Source: Erysipelothrix tonsillarum DSM 14972
GTDB lineage: Bacteria; Bacillota_I; Bacilli_A; Erysipelotrichales; Erysipelotrichaceae
Length of the DNA: 64,000 bases
Reading direction: 5' to 3'
NCBI RefSeq assembly: GCF_000373785.1
Contig: NZ_KB892378.1
Coordinates: 186,001-250,000 of the forward strand
Shown in pieces: positions 23,771-33,389 of this stretch. Both the position numbers and the translations under genes were made by a program. Position 1 is the first letter of the stretch. Each line of letters begins with the position of its first letter. The notes beneath the pieces were generated by a model, which was given only the letters and a program-made list of their open reading frames with translations, was not told the DNA's origin and searched no databases.

Positions 23771-24802
23771 TTAATTTATCTTATCATTCTCAATAAGTTT
23801 TTGCGAAAGCTTTTTCCCAATTATAACCCCAGTTGTCAGTCCCGAAGACCCCAATCCGCTCGCTTGGTACAGATTTGGTTCTCCCTCTACTTCTCCATAA
23901 AAAGGACTGAAGTTTGAACTAACCGCGCGGGTACCCACACGTACATTGTTAATTTCTATGTCTTTTAGTTCCGGATAATATTTTATTGCTTCTTCAATGA
24001 GATATTCACTGGAATTCGGATCGATATCAAGATTGAAACCTTGTTCATTTTCATGTGTTGCTCCAACAACTAATTGTCCTTGATTACCATATAAAAAATC
24101 TATTTCTCCCTGTGGCATAAAAACAGGGTAAGTATGCGCATAATCCAAAGCATCGTAAAATTCAATCAATTGACCTTTTTGTGGTTTCACATCAACGGTT
24201 TTATCGGGAAATTGCTCCTGCAACCATGCACCACACGCAAGAATCACGGCATCATATCTTTTGCCATCAACCATGAGTTGGCCTTCTTGCCGTGACCAAT
24301 GAACGCGTTTATGCACGACGTTAAGGTTTTGTGCTTCTGTTTGGAGGGTTTGAACTAATTTCGCACCATCCACTTGCGCACCTCCTGAAACATAAAGTGC
24401 TCGATTGCACTGTATAAACGGTGGTATTTTTTCTTTAAGTTCATCTCCCTCTAAAATGATAACATCACCCATCTCAGGAGCTTCTTCACGGCGTTCGAGC
24501 GCAATATGATAGAGTTTATCTAATAATTTATCATGAGCTATTAAAGCACCACTTTGACGGTAATACGATGTATCTTCAAGATCGTTATTTAAAGTTTGGT
24601 AGAATGCTGCACCTTCACGCGCAAGCGCATACCATTCCTTATTGCGGCGTTGACTCACCCATGGACAAATAATACCTACGGCAGCCTTAGTCGCCTGCCC
24701 ATTGCCATCATCATATAGGGTAACTTGTTCTCCGTGTTTACTTAAATAATAGGCAGCTGTAGATCCTACAACACCACCACCAATAATTGCTATTTTTTTC
24801 AT
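23771..24802 (-). CDS. FAD-dependent oxidoreductase (DAO/DadA family)
   Basis: A 343-residue flavoprotein with the dinucleotide-binding motif IAIIGGGVVGSTAAYYL at the N-terminus, the DAO pattern (VDGAKLVQTLQTEA, VILACGAWLQE) and a C-terminal GVIIGKKL segment. It probably oxidises a D-amino acid or glycine-type amine; the substrate is unknown. The start is ATG at 24802, with GAGGTG just upstream. It is divergent from the P-type ATPase across a 179-base gap rich in repeated sites. Confidence 0.8.
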   Translation of the reverse strand: MKKIAIIGGGVVGSTAAYYLSKHGEQVTLYDDGNGQATKAAVGIICPWVSQRRNKEWYALAREGAAFYQTLNNDLEDTSYYRQSGALIAHDKLLDKLYHIALERREEAPEMGDVIILEGDELKEKIPPFIQCNRALYVSGGAQVDGAKLVQTLQTEAQNLNVVHKRVHWSRQEGQLMVDGKRYDAVILACGAWLQEQFPDKTVDVKPQKGQLIEFYDALDYAHTYPVFMPQGEIDFLYGNQGQLVVGATHENEQGFNLDIDPNSSEYLIEEAIKYYPELKDIEINNVRVGTRAVSSNFSPFYGEVEGEPNLYQASGLGSSGLTTGVIIGKKLSQKLIENDKIN

Positions 24803-24832
24803 CAACACACCTCTTAGTTCTTTTAGTACTAG

Positions 24833-24929
24833 TGTAACAAATTATCGTTCTAATGTAACAAAATTGTAACTTTCGTCACAAGTTCAAAATAATAATGTAT
24901 ACTTTGTACTATAACACTAGTATAGTGTT
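24833..24929. promoter_or_regulatory. Divergent control region with phased GTTACA repeats and a palindrome
   Basis: TGTAAC occurs at 24833, 24854 and 24865 (GTTACA on the minus strand), spaced 21 and 11 bases, that is about two and one helical turns. Such spacing is typical of OmpR/PhoB-type regulators. A perfect 7-base inverted repeat, AACACTA-GTA-TAGTGTT, lies at 24913-24929 next to a TATACT box at about 24898. The bound proteins are unknown. Confidence 0.4.
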
Positions 24930-24981
24930 GATTTTTCTGTCGATTAAATTTATAGTTATAAATAGATTACGGAGTATCGCT

Positions 24982-27300
24982 ATGCAAAATAAAAAAGGTC
25001 TAACGACACAACAAGTCAAACAATTAACACAGGAAGGTAAAGTCAATCGACTCCCAAAACCTGAAATTAAAACCAATGCGCAAATCATTTTCAGTAATGT
25101 ATTTACGCTTTTTAACTTATATAACATTATCATCGCCGCAGCGCTAGTCTATGTAAAAGCATGGACGAGTTTATTCTTTATGGGAGTTATTATTTCCAAT
25201 ACCTTTATGTTTATTTTCCAGGAAATACGCTCCCGCAATTTAATCAGTAAGCTTAATATTATTATCTCCCCCAAAACGACTGTGATTCGAAATGGCGAAC
25301 GGCTTGAGTTGGATAATGAAGAAATTGTATTAGGTGATTTACTTTATTACGAAGCGGGAAACCAAATTAGCGCTGATGCCAAAATTATTGACGGTTCGGT
25401 TGAAGTCAATGAATCGTTGCTCACAGGTGAAGTAGATCCTGTCGATAAAACGGTCAATGCAGAAATTCTATCCGGTAGTTTTATTGTGAGTGGTGCATGT
25501 TATGCGGAGATTATTCATGTTGGTAAAGATAATTATGCCATCAAGATTACCTCAGCTGTTAAAACCAATCGTGTTATCTCCTCTGAGCTTCTTAAAACAT
25601 TTAAAACTGTTACTAAAATTACGAGTTTTTTTATCGTTCCGATTGGGGCAATTTTGCTCTATCAAGGTCTTGTATCTCGAGGACAACCTTTAGATACGGT
25701 TATCGTTAACACTTCGACTGCCTTACTTGGTATGTTACCGCAAGGGTTGGTGCTCTTAACTACACTCGTGCTGATTGGTGCTGTCCTAAAACTGGGATCA
25801 AAGAAAACCCTTGTTCAAGATTTATACGCCATTGAAACACTCTCACAATCAAGTGTGCTTTGTTTAGACAAAACCGGAACCTTGACTCATGGGGTGATGA
25901 AAGTCATTGATGTTGATGTACACGATGATATTTTGTATGAATACATGAGTTCTTATATTGAAAACTCTCAAGACAATAATGCAACCTCGCTTGCAATCAA
26001 AGAACATTTTGATGTTATTCCTACTGAGCTACAGGCGGTTGAACAAATTTCTTTCTCTTCAGCGAGAAAGTGGGCAGGTATGAATTTCTCAAACAATCAT
26101 GCCGTGCTCGTTGGTGCTCCCGATATTTTACTGCCTGGCACACGCATCCCGCAGCACATTGAATCCTTGCGTCGAGATGGTGCGCGCATCCTTTTAATTT
26201 GTGAATCGCTATCACCCGTACATAAAGATAGCAATCTAAAAGGTATTCTTCCGCTCGCTTATATCGCCTTAGAGGACCCCATCCGAGATGACGCCTATGA
26301 TGCAATTCAGTTCTTTCGTGAAAATGACGTTACCGCAAAAGTTATCTCTGGAGATAATGTTGAGACGGTAGCTGCAATTGCACGTAAAGCAGGTATTGAA
26401 AATTATGAAATGGTTGTCGATGCACAATCATTAAAGACTGAAGAAGAACTTACTGATGCAATCTTAAACAGCAATGTTATTGGTCGTGCAACGCCCAATC
26501 AAAAACTCGATTTCGTACGTATTCTTCAAGAACATGGTGAAAAAGTAGCGATGACCGGAGATGGCATTAATGATGTTCTTGCACTTAAAAATTCCGACTG
26601 CTCAATTGCTATGGGAGAAGGTAGCGATGCTGCCCTTCATATCTCACAAATTGTCGTTATGGATGGTCAACTATCAACCCTTGTGGATGTAGTTAAAGAG
26701 GGGCGCATGGTAATAAATAATATTACCCGTTCTGCATCCATGTACTACCTTCGCACCATTCTAACCATCTTTATCGCAATTACAGCAGTTGTCATGAATG
26801 TGCCCTTCCCTTTTATCCCCTTCCAAATCACACTAACCAATATGTTTATTGATGGTTTCCCTTCTTTTATGTTACTGTTCCAACCTAGTTATGAACGACC
26901 TAAAGAACGAATCCTTAATCACGTATTACGTCATGCATTCCCAAATGCAATGACGATTATCTTACTGTGGTTGTTCCTCAACATTTGGGGTACACACTTT
27001 GGTTTAACAACTGATGTCGTTCAAACAATGATGTACTTTATCAATGGTTATGTTTCAATTGGTATGATTTACCGCATTTACAAACCTCTTAATCTTTATC
27101 GTACCGCTGTACTCATTATCAATGTAATCGGCTTTGGATTAGCAACAAAAATATTCTGGCCGCTTCTTGAACTTCAACCATTGAGTCCTGAACATGCACA
27201 ATTTACCGCTGTGCTTCTGATTATTGCCATTCCTATGGTTGTGATCATCCATAAACTTGCACTGATGTATATTGATTACACCAACAATAAAACGGCTTAA
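24982..27300 (+). CDS. P-type cation-transporting ATPase (CtpE/Exp7-like)
   Basis: A 772-residue membrane pump: TGE in LLTGEVDPVDK, M4 motif MLPQGLVLLTT, phosphorylation site DKTGTLTHG and hinge MTGDGINDVLALKNSDCS. Eight or so membrane segments are visible, six of them after the hinge. There is no heavy-metal Cys domain and the M4 sequence is P-Q-G-L, so it is nearer to the calcium/CtpE group than to Cu or Cd exporters; the ion is not certain. The start at 24982 follows CGGAG; the longer in-frame start at 24895 sits in promoter sequence. It ends in a strong terminator. Confidence 0.85.
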   Translation: MQNKKGLTTQQVKQLTQEGKVNRLPKPEIKTNAQIIFSNVFTLFNLYNIIIAAALVYVKAWTSLFFMGVIISNTFMFIFQEIRSRNLISKLNIIISPKTTVIRNGERLELDNEEIVLGDLLYYEAGNQISADAKIIDGSVEVNESLLTGEVDPVDKTVNAEILSGSFIVSGACYAEIIHVGKDNYAIKITSAVKTNRVISSELLKTFKTVTKITSFFIVPIGAILLYQGLVSRGQPLDTVIVNTSTALLGMLPQGLVLLTTLVLIGAVLKLGSKKTLVQDLYAIETLSQSSVLCLDKTGTLTHGVMKVIDVDVHDDILYEYMSSYIENSQDNNATSLAIKEHFDVIPTELQAVEQISFSSARKWAGMNFSNNHAVLVGAPDILLPGTRIPQHIESLRRDGARILLICESLSPVHKDSNLKGILPLAYIALEDPIRDDAYDAIQFFRENDVTAKVISGDNVETVAAIARKAGIENYEMVVDAQSLKTEEELTDAILNSNVIGRATPNQKLDFVRILQEHGEKVAMTGDGINDVLALKNSDCSIAMGEGSDAALHISQIVVMDGQLSTLVDVVKEGRMVINNITRSASMYYLRTILTIFIAITAVVMNVPFPFIPFQITLTNMFIDGFPSFMLLFQPSYERPKERILNHVLRHAFPNAMTIILLWLFLNIWGTHFGLTTDVVQTMMYFINGYVSIGMIYRIYKPLNLYRTAVLIINVIGFGLATKIFWPLLELQPLSPEHAQFTAVLLIIAIPMVVIIHKLALMYIDYTNNKTA

Positions 27301-27305
27301 ACCTA

Positions 27306-27333
27306 CCCTCACAACAAAATTGTGAGGGTTTTT
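27306..27333 (+). terminator. Terminator of the P-type ATPase gene
   Basis: Perfect 9-base stem CCCTCACAA/TTGTGAGGG with a five-base loop and five T. Confidence 0.9.
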
Positions 27334-27395
27334 AGTGGGTATTTTAGGTTTAAACCTAGAAGTGTGCTATGATTAACATAGAAAGGATTGATATT

Positions 27396-27986
27396 TTGAA
27401 TGAATTGTTTAACGCGATTCATCACAATGACATTGATTCAGTTCAGTCAATCCTTATCAACGACCCACACGTCGTACGTCACTCAACGGGTGACACTTTG
27501 AAATCCCCACTTCAAGAAGCAATTCAAAACAGTCGTCTTGAAATTGCTCAGTTAATTATTGAAACAAAGGATAATGTAAACTTTATGGTTCAAGGCGAAC
27601 TCAAAAATTGGCAGCAACCCATCTTGCATATTGCCATCAGTGAAGCCTTGAATCATTCTCGTTATCCTCGACCACAGCGCGATGGCCCTAAAAATGATGG
27701 GGTTCTTTTTGATAAGCATGTTGAGTTACTAAAACTCTTGCTCGATAAAGGCGCTGATGTCCATGGTCAAGACACATTTGGGAACACGCCTTTAATGCGC
27801 GCCGTTTTAGATGTGATTAACATCGACCTGGGAATTGTAGATATTGAATTTGAAGAAGATATACGTCGTGTGTTTGGATTACTCATTGATAAGGGCTCTG
27901 ATATTCGAGAGGCAACCGACACTCGTAAGTCGATTCTTGAATTGTATCGAAATCATAAAGTGATGAAATATATACCAAAAGGATGA
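27396..27986 (+). CDS. Ankyrin-repeat protein
   Basis: A protein of about 196 residues built from ankyrin-like repeats: LFNAIHHNDIDSVQSILI, PLQEAIQNSRLEIAQLII, and LLKLLLDKGADVHGQDTFGN followed by TPLMRAV. It has no signal peptide. Such proteins bind other proteins; the partner is unknown. The start is uncertain: TTG at 27396 has AAAGG nine bases upstream, while an ATG at 27369 has no ribosome site. It is monocistronic, with its terminator overlapping the stop codon. Confidence 0.75.
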   Translation: MNELFNAIHHNDIDSVQSILINDPHVVRHSTGDTLKSPLQEAIQNSRLEIAQLIIETKDNVNFMVQGELKNWQQPILHIAISEALNHSRYPRPQRDGPKNDGVLFDKHVELLKLLLDKGADVHGQDTFGNTPLMRAVLDVINIDLGIVDIEFEEDIRRVFGLLIDKGSDIREATDTRKSILELYRNHKVMKYIPKG

Positions 27987-28006
27987 GTTTTTCACTCATC
28001 TTTTTT
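27982..28006 (+). terminator. Terminator of the ankyrin gene
   Basis: GATGAGT/ACTCATC stem, five-base loop, six T; the first arm includes the stop codon. Confidence 0.85.
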
Positions 28007-28055
28007 ATTTATTGCCGGTTATTTTGGTATAATAGTAAAAATTAGGAGGTTTTTT

Positions 28056-29858
28056 ATGGCAAAAAAATTAGTACACCGCAATGAAGTGAATCCCGAACAT
28101 ACATGGGATCTAACCAGTCTTTTTAAAACGGAAGCGGATTACAACGAAACCTTTGATGCACTTGAAAAAGAAGTTGATCAATTCGTATCTACTTTTAAAG
28201 GCCAATTAACGACACCTGCAATGATTAATAAGGCGTTGGATGTTTATGCTCCAATGTATGAGAAAATGGTCCACCTAGGTACCTTTAATAGCCTTTCAGC
28301 TTCTGCTGATCAAACAAATGAAGAAACAATTCAACGATATGGTCTTTATGCAATTCGTACCACCGAAATTTCCAATAAACTCTCATTCTTTACTTCAGAA
28401 ATTTCAGGTAATGATATCGCTACCCTAGAAGCTGCATCTGAAATGAGCGATGCTAATAAAGGCTACCTCAAGCAAGTCCTTCGTGAAAAGCCTCATGCGC
28501 TTTCCCCAGAAGTAGAAGCAGCAGTTACTGCGCTAAATGCTGCACTGGATGCACCCTACTCCATTTATAATCGTGGTAAACTTCAGGATATGAGTTTTGA
28601 TGATTTTGAAGTAAATGGCGAAACATATCCTAACAGTTTTGTGCTTTTTGAGGGCGAATGGGAATATGAAGTTGACCATGATGTTCGTCATAAAGCCTTT
28701 GAAGAATTTTACGGAAAACTTGCGGAATATCAACATACTTTCGCAGAAGTATATCAAACACAAGTTCTAAAAGAAAAAGCCCTCGCAACACTTAAAGGCT
28801 TTGACTCTGTAATTGATTATCTTCTCTTTGAGCAAGAAGTATCCCGTGACATGTATGATCGTCAAATCGATTTAATCACGGAACACCTCGCCCCTCATAT
28901 GCGTAAATATGCTAAGTTACTACAAGAAGAACATGGTCTTGAGAACATGTCATTCTTTGACCTGTTAATGCCTTTAGACCCAGGTTTCGAGCCTGACATC
29001 ACCATCGAAGCATCTCGTGAGAAGTTACTGGAAGGTCTTAGCATCCTAGGTGATGATTACCTTACCATGGTCAATCGTGCTTTTGATGAACGTTGGATTG
29101 ATTTCCCTCAAAACATCGGAAAATCTACCGGGGCCTTCTGTTCAAGTCCTTATGGCGCTCACCCATATGTACTGATTAGTTGGACAGAACGCATGCGTGA
29201 AGTCTTTGTCTTAGCGCACGAACTTGGTCACGCAGGTCATTTCTATCTTGCTGGACAAAATCAAAATATTTTTGATACTCGTCCTTCACTTTATTTTATT
29301 GAAGCACCATCAACCATGAACGAATTGATTATGGCAAACCATCTTACAACACAATCTGAAGATCCTCGCTTTAAACGTTGGGTTCTTTCAACCATGATCA
29401 GTCGTACCTATTATCACAACTTTGTGACACACCTTCTTGAAGCTGCATATCAACGTGAAGTATATCGTGCGGTCGATGCAGGTAAACCATTATCAACAGC
29501 AGGACTTAACGCCATGAAGCGCAATGTCCTTGAATCATTCTGGGGTGATACCGTAACCATCAACCCAAATGTTGAACTGACATGGATGCGTCAACCTCAC
29601 TATTATATGGGACTTTACCCTTATACTTATAGTGCTGGTTTAACCATCGCAACAGAAGTCAGTCAAAAAGTTCTAAACGGCGAGTTAGATATCGAACGTT
29701 GGAAAGACGTACTCAAAGCAGGTGGTACCAAAACACCGCTGGAACTCGCACAAATGGTTGATGTGGATCTCTCAACAGAAAAACCACTTAGCCATACCAT
29801 TGAACATATTGGTGCAATGATTGATGAAATCATTGACCTTACACATCAAATGAAATAA
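28056..29858 (+). CDS. pepF: Oligoendopeptidase F
   Basis: A 600-residue M3-family zinc metallopeptidase that cleaves oligopeptides in the cytoplasm. The zinc motif HELGHAGH is in FVLAHELGHAGHFYL, with the third ligand Glu in YFIEAPSTMNE. Length and the HNFVTHLLEAAYQREVY segment are those of PepF. AGGAGG precedes the ATG, and an extended -10 TGGTATAAT lies at about 28,024-28,033. Monocistronic, ending at a bidirectional terminator. Confidence 0.95.
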   Translation: MAKKLVHRNEVNPEHTWDLTSLFKTEADYNETFDALEKEVDQFVSTFKGQLTTPAMINKALDVYAPMYEKMVHLGTFNSLSASADQTNEETIQRYGLYAIRTTEISNKLSFFTSEISGNDIATLEAASEMSDANKGYLKQVLREKPHALSPEVEAAVTALNAALDAPYSIYNRGKLQDMSFDDFEVNGETYPNSFVLFEGEWEYEVDHDVRHKAFEEFYGKLAEYQHTFAEVYQTQVLKEKALATLKGFDSVIDYLLFEQEVSRDMYDRQIDLITEHLAPHMRKYAKLLQEEHGLENMSFFDLLMPLDPGFEPDITIEASREKLLEGLSILGDDYLTMVNRAFDERWIDFPQNIGKSTGAFCSSPYGAHPYVLISWTERMREVFVLAHELGHAGHFYLAGQNQNIFDTRPSLYFIEAPSTMNELIMANHLTTQSEDPRFKRWVLSTMISRTYYHNFVTHLLEAAYQREVYRAVDAGKPLSTAGLNAMKRNVLESFWGDTVTINPNVELTWMRQPHYYMGLYPYTYSAGLTIATEVSQKVLNGELDIERWKDVLKAGGTKTPLELAQMVDVDLSTEKPLSHTIEHIGAMIDEIIDLTHQMK

Positions 29859-29860
29859 AT

Positions 29861-29892
29861 AAAAAAGCACCTTACGAGGTGCTTTACTTTTA
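29861..29892. terminator. Bidirectional terminator between pepF and the convergent small gene
   Basis: AAAGCACCT/AGGTGCTTT stem (29864-29885) with loop TACG and A/T runs on both sides. Confidence 0.85.
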
Positions 29893-30309
29893 TCTTTTTA
29901 TATAGGGAGGACTGTTGGGATTATCCTCATAAATCATCAATAAGGCATTACACAATCGATCATAACCTTCATCATGACGATAAGCTAAATCCATGTCATA
30001 ATCCGCAAGGAGCGCTTGTTCAGAAATCTGACCCGACTCAAAACTTCGGGCAGTTCGCCCACTATTACGAATTTGTTTAATAATATCCAAGCATTCATGA
30101 ACTGTGGTGCCTGAAAGTGCACTTTGTTTTTTATAAAATTCACTAATATGCTCGCAGTAATATTCAAATTCATCGTCCCAATGTTTGTTTGCATAAACTT
30201 GCGCTTCGGTACGCAAGCATTGTATTTGTCGTAATACCTCACCGTAAACGTTATCTGCCGGCCCTTCATCAGGGATGAGGTGCGCTAATTTTTTATTACA
30301 AGGTTCCAT
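29890..30309 (-). CDS. Conserved-looking small cytoplasmic protein, function unknown
   Basis: A 139-residue acidic, mostly helical protein not recognised. Notable segments are MEPCNKKLAHLIPDEGPADN, HWDDEFEYYCEHISEFYKKQ and DLAYRHDEGYDRL. The start at 30309 has AAAGGAGG a few bases upstream and is preferred over the longer frame. It is transcribed alone and converges on pepF. Confidence 0.65.
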   Translation of the reverse strand: MEPCNKKLAHLIPDEGPADNVYGEVLRQIQCLRTEAQVYANKHWDDEFEYYCEHISEFYKKQSALSGTTVHECLDIIKQIRNSGRTARSFESGQISEQALLADYDMDLAYRHDEGYDRLCNALLMIYEDNPNSPPYIKR

Positions 30310-30400
30310 AAATAATAAACCTCCTTTAATAAAATATATCACGTTTGTTTCCGTAAATTCACGTTTATTTTATGGTACTCACGAATTCATAGGTACAATT

Positions 30401-31237
30401 TTAAAATGGTGATTGACTTAAGTATGCATCCAAAGTCATTTTTGATGCGACGATTTTTTCGGAAATTGCACCCACATAGCGATAATGCCAAGGTTGAAAT
30501 GCATACCCTGTCTCCGTTTCCTTCCCCTCAGGATAACGTAAAATAAAACCAAATTTATAAGCGTTTTCTTGAAGCCATTGGTATGTTTCTGTATCTTTGA
30601 ACTCTAGTTCGTTCCACGTGTTAATATCATCCCCACCAAAATCAAAACCATAACCACTGCGGTGTTCGGAACACCCATCATTGCCACCATAACGATGAGC
30701 CATCTCAAGACCATAGCGGTCTTGATTGCCTTCGTATAACTGCGTTTGTAAGGTGGGAGTATGATATGAACTAATTTTATTTAGAACAATACCTTCTTGG
30801 CGCGCTGCTGCTTGCATATATAAAAACTGATTTTCGGCTTCAAAACGTTCGCCTGGTAAATAAGAATTTGGTAAACAATGTCCGCGATCGACAACTAACA
30901 ACCCTTTCCGGTACGTACGCGTTCCTTCTTCCATTTGATATGCATCATCCAACGTTGCCGCAAAAGCATTGATTTCAGTTTCAAATGCTTCAAGTGCTTC
31001 CATTGTTTGAATACTAGCAAGTGTATCTTTTAAGTCAAGATATGCATGCCGATGAGTTGATAATACATCCCGTTGTTCATAAAACTTTAAGACACGTGCA
31101 TAATCGTCCAAAAGATTAATGCCTTCAATGCTCAAGTCATTAACATGGACAGGTTGCGTAATTTCAGGTTCTGCAGTACTGCAACCAGTTATTAAAATAA
31201 AACTGATACAGACTAGTAAGCGATAGTTTTTCTTCAT
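30401..31237 (-). CDS. VanY-type D-alanyl-D-alanine carboxypeptidase lipoprotein
   Basis: A 278-residue lipoprotein with lipobox LITGC (Cys about residue 19). The C-terminal M15B domain has the zinc-binding pattern SEHRSGYGFDFGG and, later, FQPWHYRYVG, as in VanY and DacB-like enzymes that trim the terminal D-Ala of peptidoglycan stems. The N-terminal ~100 residues are helical. It is monocistronic. With no VanHAX genes nearby, a housekeeping wall-remodelling role is more likely than vancomycin resistance. Confidence 0.85.
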   Translation of the reverse strand: MKKNYRLLVCISFILITGCSTAEPEITQPVHVNDLSIEGINLLDDYARVLKFYEQRDVLSTHRHAYLDLKDTLASIQTMEALEAFETEINAFAATLDDAYQMEEGTRTYRKGLLVVDRGHCLPNSYLPGERFEAENQFLYMQAAARQEGIVLNKISSYHTPTLQTQLYEGNQDRYGLEMAHRYGGNDGCSEHRSGYGFDFGGDDINTWNELEFKDTETYQWLQENAYKFGFILRYPEGKETETGYAFQPWHYRYVGAISEKIVASKMTLDAYLSQSPF

Positions 31238-31264
31238 GCTCTTATTCTATCGTATTCATGCCAT

Positions 31265-31289
31265 AAAAAAAAGGATTCCGAAGAATCCT
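31265..31289 (-). terminator. Terminator of nagA
   Basis: Seven-base stem AGGATTC/GAATCCT with a TTCG loop and a T-run on the minus strand. Confidence 0.9.
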
Positions 31290-31296
31290 ATAAGCA

Positions 31297-32451
31297 TTAT
31301 TTTTGGTAACCAATAACACCACGACAAATAGTTGTTTGAACATTAATGTCATCATCACAGATAACGAGGTCGGCATCTTTATTAATAGCAATGCTTCCTT
31401 TACGTCCAAAGATTTCTAAGTGTTTCGCAGCATTTTCTGATGACATCTTCACTAGATCACGCATTGGTGCGCCTGTAAAGTGCTTAATATTACGAACTAC
31501 AAAGTCCATTTCTGCTACAGACCCTGCAAGCGATCCTGTTGCAATGCGGCATTCTTTGCCTTTTTTAATAACTTCTTGTCCACCAAGGTCATAGTTTCCG
31601 TCAGGAAGACCTTTAGCACGCATTGAATCGGTGATAGCAATAAAATTGTCAGCACCTTTAATTTGATATGTTGCTTTCACAACATCAGGATTTAAATGAA
31701 TCCCATCACAAATCATTTCTGCTTTAAGCGTTGGATTCATAAATCCAGCTGTAACTGCACCCGGTTCACGATGATGGTGTGGTTTCATTGCATTATGGAA
31801 GTGTGTTAGGTTTGAAAGTCCATTCGCAATTTCAGCTTCAATTTGTTGACATGAAGCATCTGTATGACCTGCTGAGGGTACCACATTTAAAGAACGTAAA
31901 TGATCTGTAAAGCCCATTTCCGCTTCTTCAGGTGCATATGTAATCACCTTAATCATTCCTTCTGAAACATCCCAGAAATGATCAAATGATGCGATGGTAG
32001 GTTTTAGCACAAATTTTGGGTTCTGTGCACCAATGTGTTTTGCGGAAATAAAGGGTCCTTCTAAATGAATCCCTACAATTTCTGCTTCACCCGGTTTATT
32101 ATTGTTCTTCGCATACTTCACAATTTCTCCGAGTGCTTTATCAACAGCTTCAACAGATTGAGTCATTGTTGTCGCACAATATGAAGTTGTTCCTTCTTTT
32201 GGTAAGAAACGTGCAATTGTTGCAACTGCATCTTCAGTACCATCCATATTATCAGCACCATTGGCACCATGAATGTGTTGATCGATAAATCCAGGTAGAA
32301 CATTCATGCCCTTAGCATCAACAATTTCACCAGAATAAGTTGGTACATTTTCCATAAGTCCAATTGCCTTAATGGTTTGATTTTCTGTAAGCACATAACC
32401 GTTATCGATTACGCGGTCTTCTAAATATATACGTCCGTTTGTAATTAACAT
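31297..32451 (-). CDS. nagA: N-acetylglucosamine-6-phosphate deacetylase
   Basis: A 384-residue amidohydrolase converting GlcNAc-6-P to GlcN-6-P and acetate. Metal and active-site motifs in order: GFIDQHIHGANG, HLEGPFIS, SAGHTDAS, THFHNAM and AITDSMRA (catalytic Asp). It is divergent from nagB. In this window it can receive amino-sugar phosphate released from hyaluronan disaccharides. GGAGG precedes the ATG. Confidence 0.95.
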   Translation of the reverse strand: MLITNGRIYLEDRVIDNGYVLTENQTIKAIGLMENVPTYSGEIVDAKGMNVLPGFIDQHIHGANGADNMDGTEDAVATIARFLPKEGTTSYCATTMTQSVEAVDKALGEIVKYAKNNNKPGEAEIVGIHLEGPFISAKHIGAQNPKFVLKPTIASFDHFWDVSEGMIKVITYAPEEAEMGFTDHLRSLNVVPSAGHTDASCQQIEAEIANGLSNLTHFHNAMKPHHHREPGAVTAGFMNPTLKAEMICDGIHLNPDVVKATYQIKGADNFIAITDSMRAKGLPDGNYDLGGQEVIKKGKECRIATGSLAGSVAEMDFVVRNIKHFTGAPMRDLVKMSSENAAKHLEIFGRKGSIAINKDADLVICDDDINVQTTICRGVIGYQK

Positions 32452-32486
32452 CGTAATTCCTCCTTGTAACCTTTGTTTACTCTACA

Positions 32487-32574
32487 ATTATAGCACTCTT
32501 GTCCATTAACACAATTATAATAAACATTAGTTTTGTTGTTGTTTTGATTTGCTTTCTGATACCGAAGCCGTATA
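32487..32574. promoter_or_regulatory. Divergent promoters of nagA and nagB
   Basis: Leftward: TTGTGT (32509-32514), 16 bases, TATAAT (32487-32492) for nagA. Rightward: a TTGCTT box at about 32546, 16 bases, and TATAAT near 32570 for nagB. I saw no copy of the hyaluronan-type operator here. Confidence 0.6.
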
Positions 32575-32606
32575 ATATATGAGAGAAAGAAGAGAGGGTA
32601 TTCAAT

Positions 32607-33329
32607 ATGAAATTATATGTTGTAGAAAACAGCGATGCTGGAGCAGCGCTCGGTTTCGAGCTCATTAGCAATGAATTAAACGAGGGAAAATTAAATGTAT
32701 TTGGTTTAGCGACAGGTAGTACACCCATTTCATTTTATGACAAAATTACCGCAAGTGATTTAGACTTTTCAGATGTTATTTCCATTAACTTGGATGAATA
32801 TATTGGTATTGGAGCAGATCACGATCAAAGCTACCACTACTTTATGAACAAACATTTCTTCAGTAAAAAACCATTCAAGAAAAACTACTTACCAAATGGT
32901 TTAGAAGAAGATGCTGAAAAAGAATGCAAACGTTACGATGACATTATCGCAACAAACCCAATTGATGTTCAAATCTTAGGACTTGGAATCAATGGACACA
33001 TTGGTTTTAACGAACCGGGTGCATCTTTTGAAGGATTAACACAAAAAGTTTCGCTTACTGAATCCACAATTGAAGCAAACGCACGTTTCTTCGAAACAAA
33101 GGAAGATGTTCCGCGTTATGCTTACTCAATGGGTATTAAATCCATTATGTCTGCAAAGAAAATTGTATTATTTGCATACGGTGACGCTAAAAAAGATGCT
33201 GTATACAATATGATGGAAGTTGCACCAACTGAAGCATGTCCTGCAAGTGCACTTCAAAATCATGATGATGTTATCGTGATTGTAGATAAAGCAGCTGCTG
33301 CTTTATTGGATCTTTCAAAACATCAATAA
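32607..33329 (+). CDS. nagB: Glucosamine-6-phosphate deaminase
   Basis: A 240-residue enzyme converting GlcN-6-P to fructose-6-P and ammonia. Motifs: GLATGSTPISFYD (phosphate loop), INLDEYIGI (catalytic Asp) and GLGINGHIGFNEPG (catalytic His). It is the short Gram-positive form without the allosteric tail. Together with nagA it feeds amino sugars into glycolysis. Confidence 0.95.
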   Translation: MKLYVVENSDAGAALGFELISNELNEGKLNVFGLATGSTPISFYDKITASDLDFSDVISINLDEYIGIGADHDQSYHYFMNKHFFSKKPFKKNYLPNGLEEDAEKECKRYDDIIATNPIDVQILGLGINGHIGFNEPGASFEGLTQKVSLTESTIEANARFFETKEDVPRYAYSMGIKSIMSAKKIVLFAYGDAKKDAVYNMMEVAPTEACPASALQNHDDVIVIVDKAAAALLDLSKHQ

Positions 33330-33350
33330 GACCGGAAACGGTCTTTTTTT
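33328..33350 (+). terminator. Terminator of nagB
   Basis: AAGACCG/CGGTCTT stem with GAAA loop and a T-run, starting within the stop codon. Confidence 0.9.
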
Positions 33351-33362
33351 ATTTATTAGTTC

Positions 33363-33389
33363 AAAAAAAAAGAAAGCCTAGGCTTTCTT
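33363..33389 (-). terminator. Terminator of the PhnA-like gene
   Basis: A perfect 20-base palindrome (33370-33389) followed by a T-run on the minus strand. It overlaps the last codons of the gene. Confidence 0.8.

Noticed and set aside
24895-24981. Upstream extension of the P-type ATPase
   Set aside because: It lies over the promoter/palindrome region and has no ribosome site; ATG at 24982 with CGGAG is preferred.
29985-30269. 94-codon minus frame within the small unknown gene
   Set aside because: The frame of 29890-30309 has the ribosome site; this one has none.
32477-32728. 83-codon minus frame across the nagA-nagB gap
   Set aside because: It overlaps the start of nagB antisense and crosses both promoters; no ribosome site.
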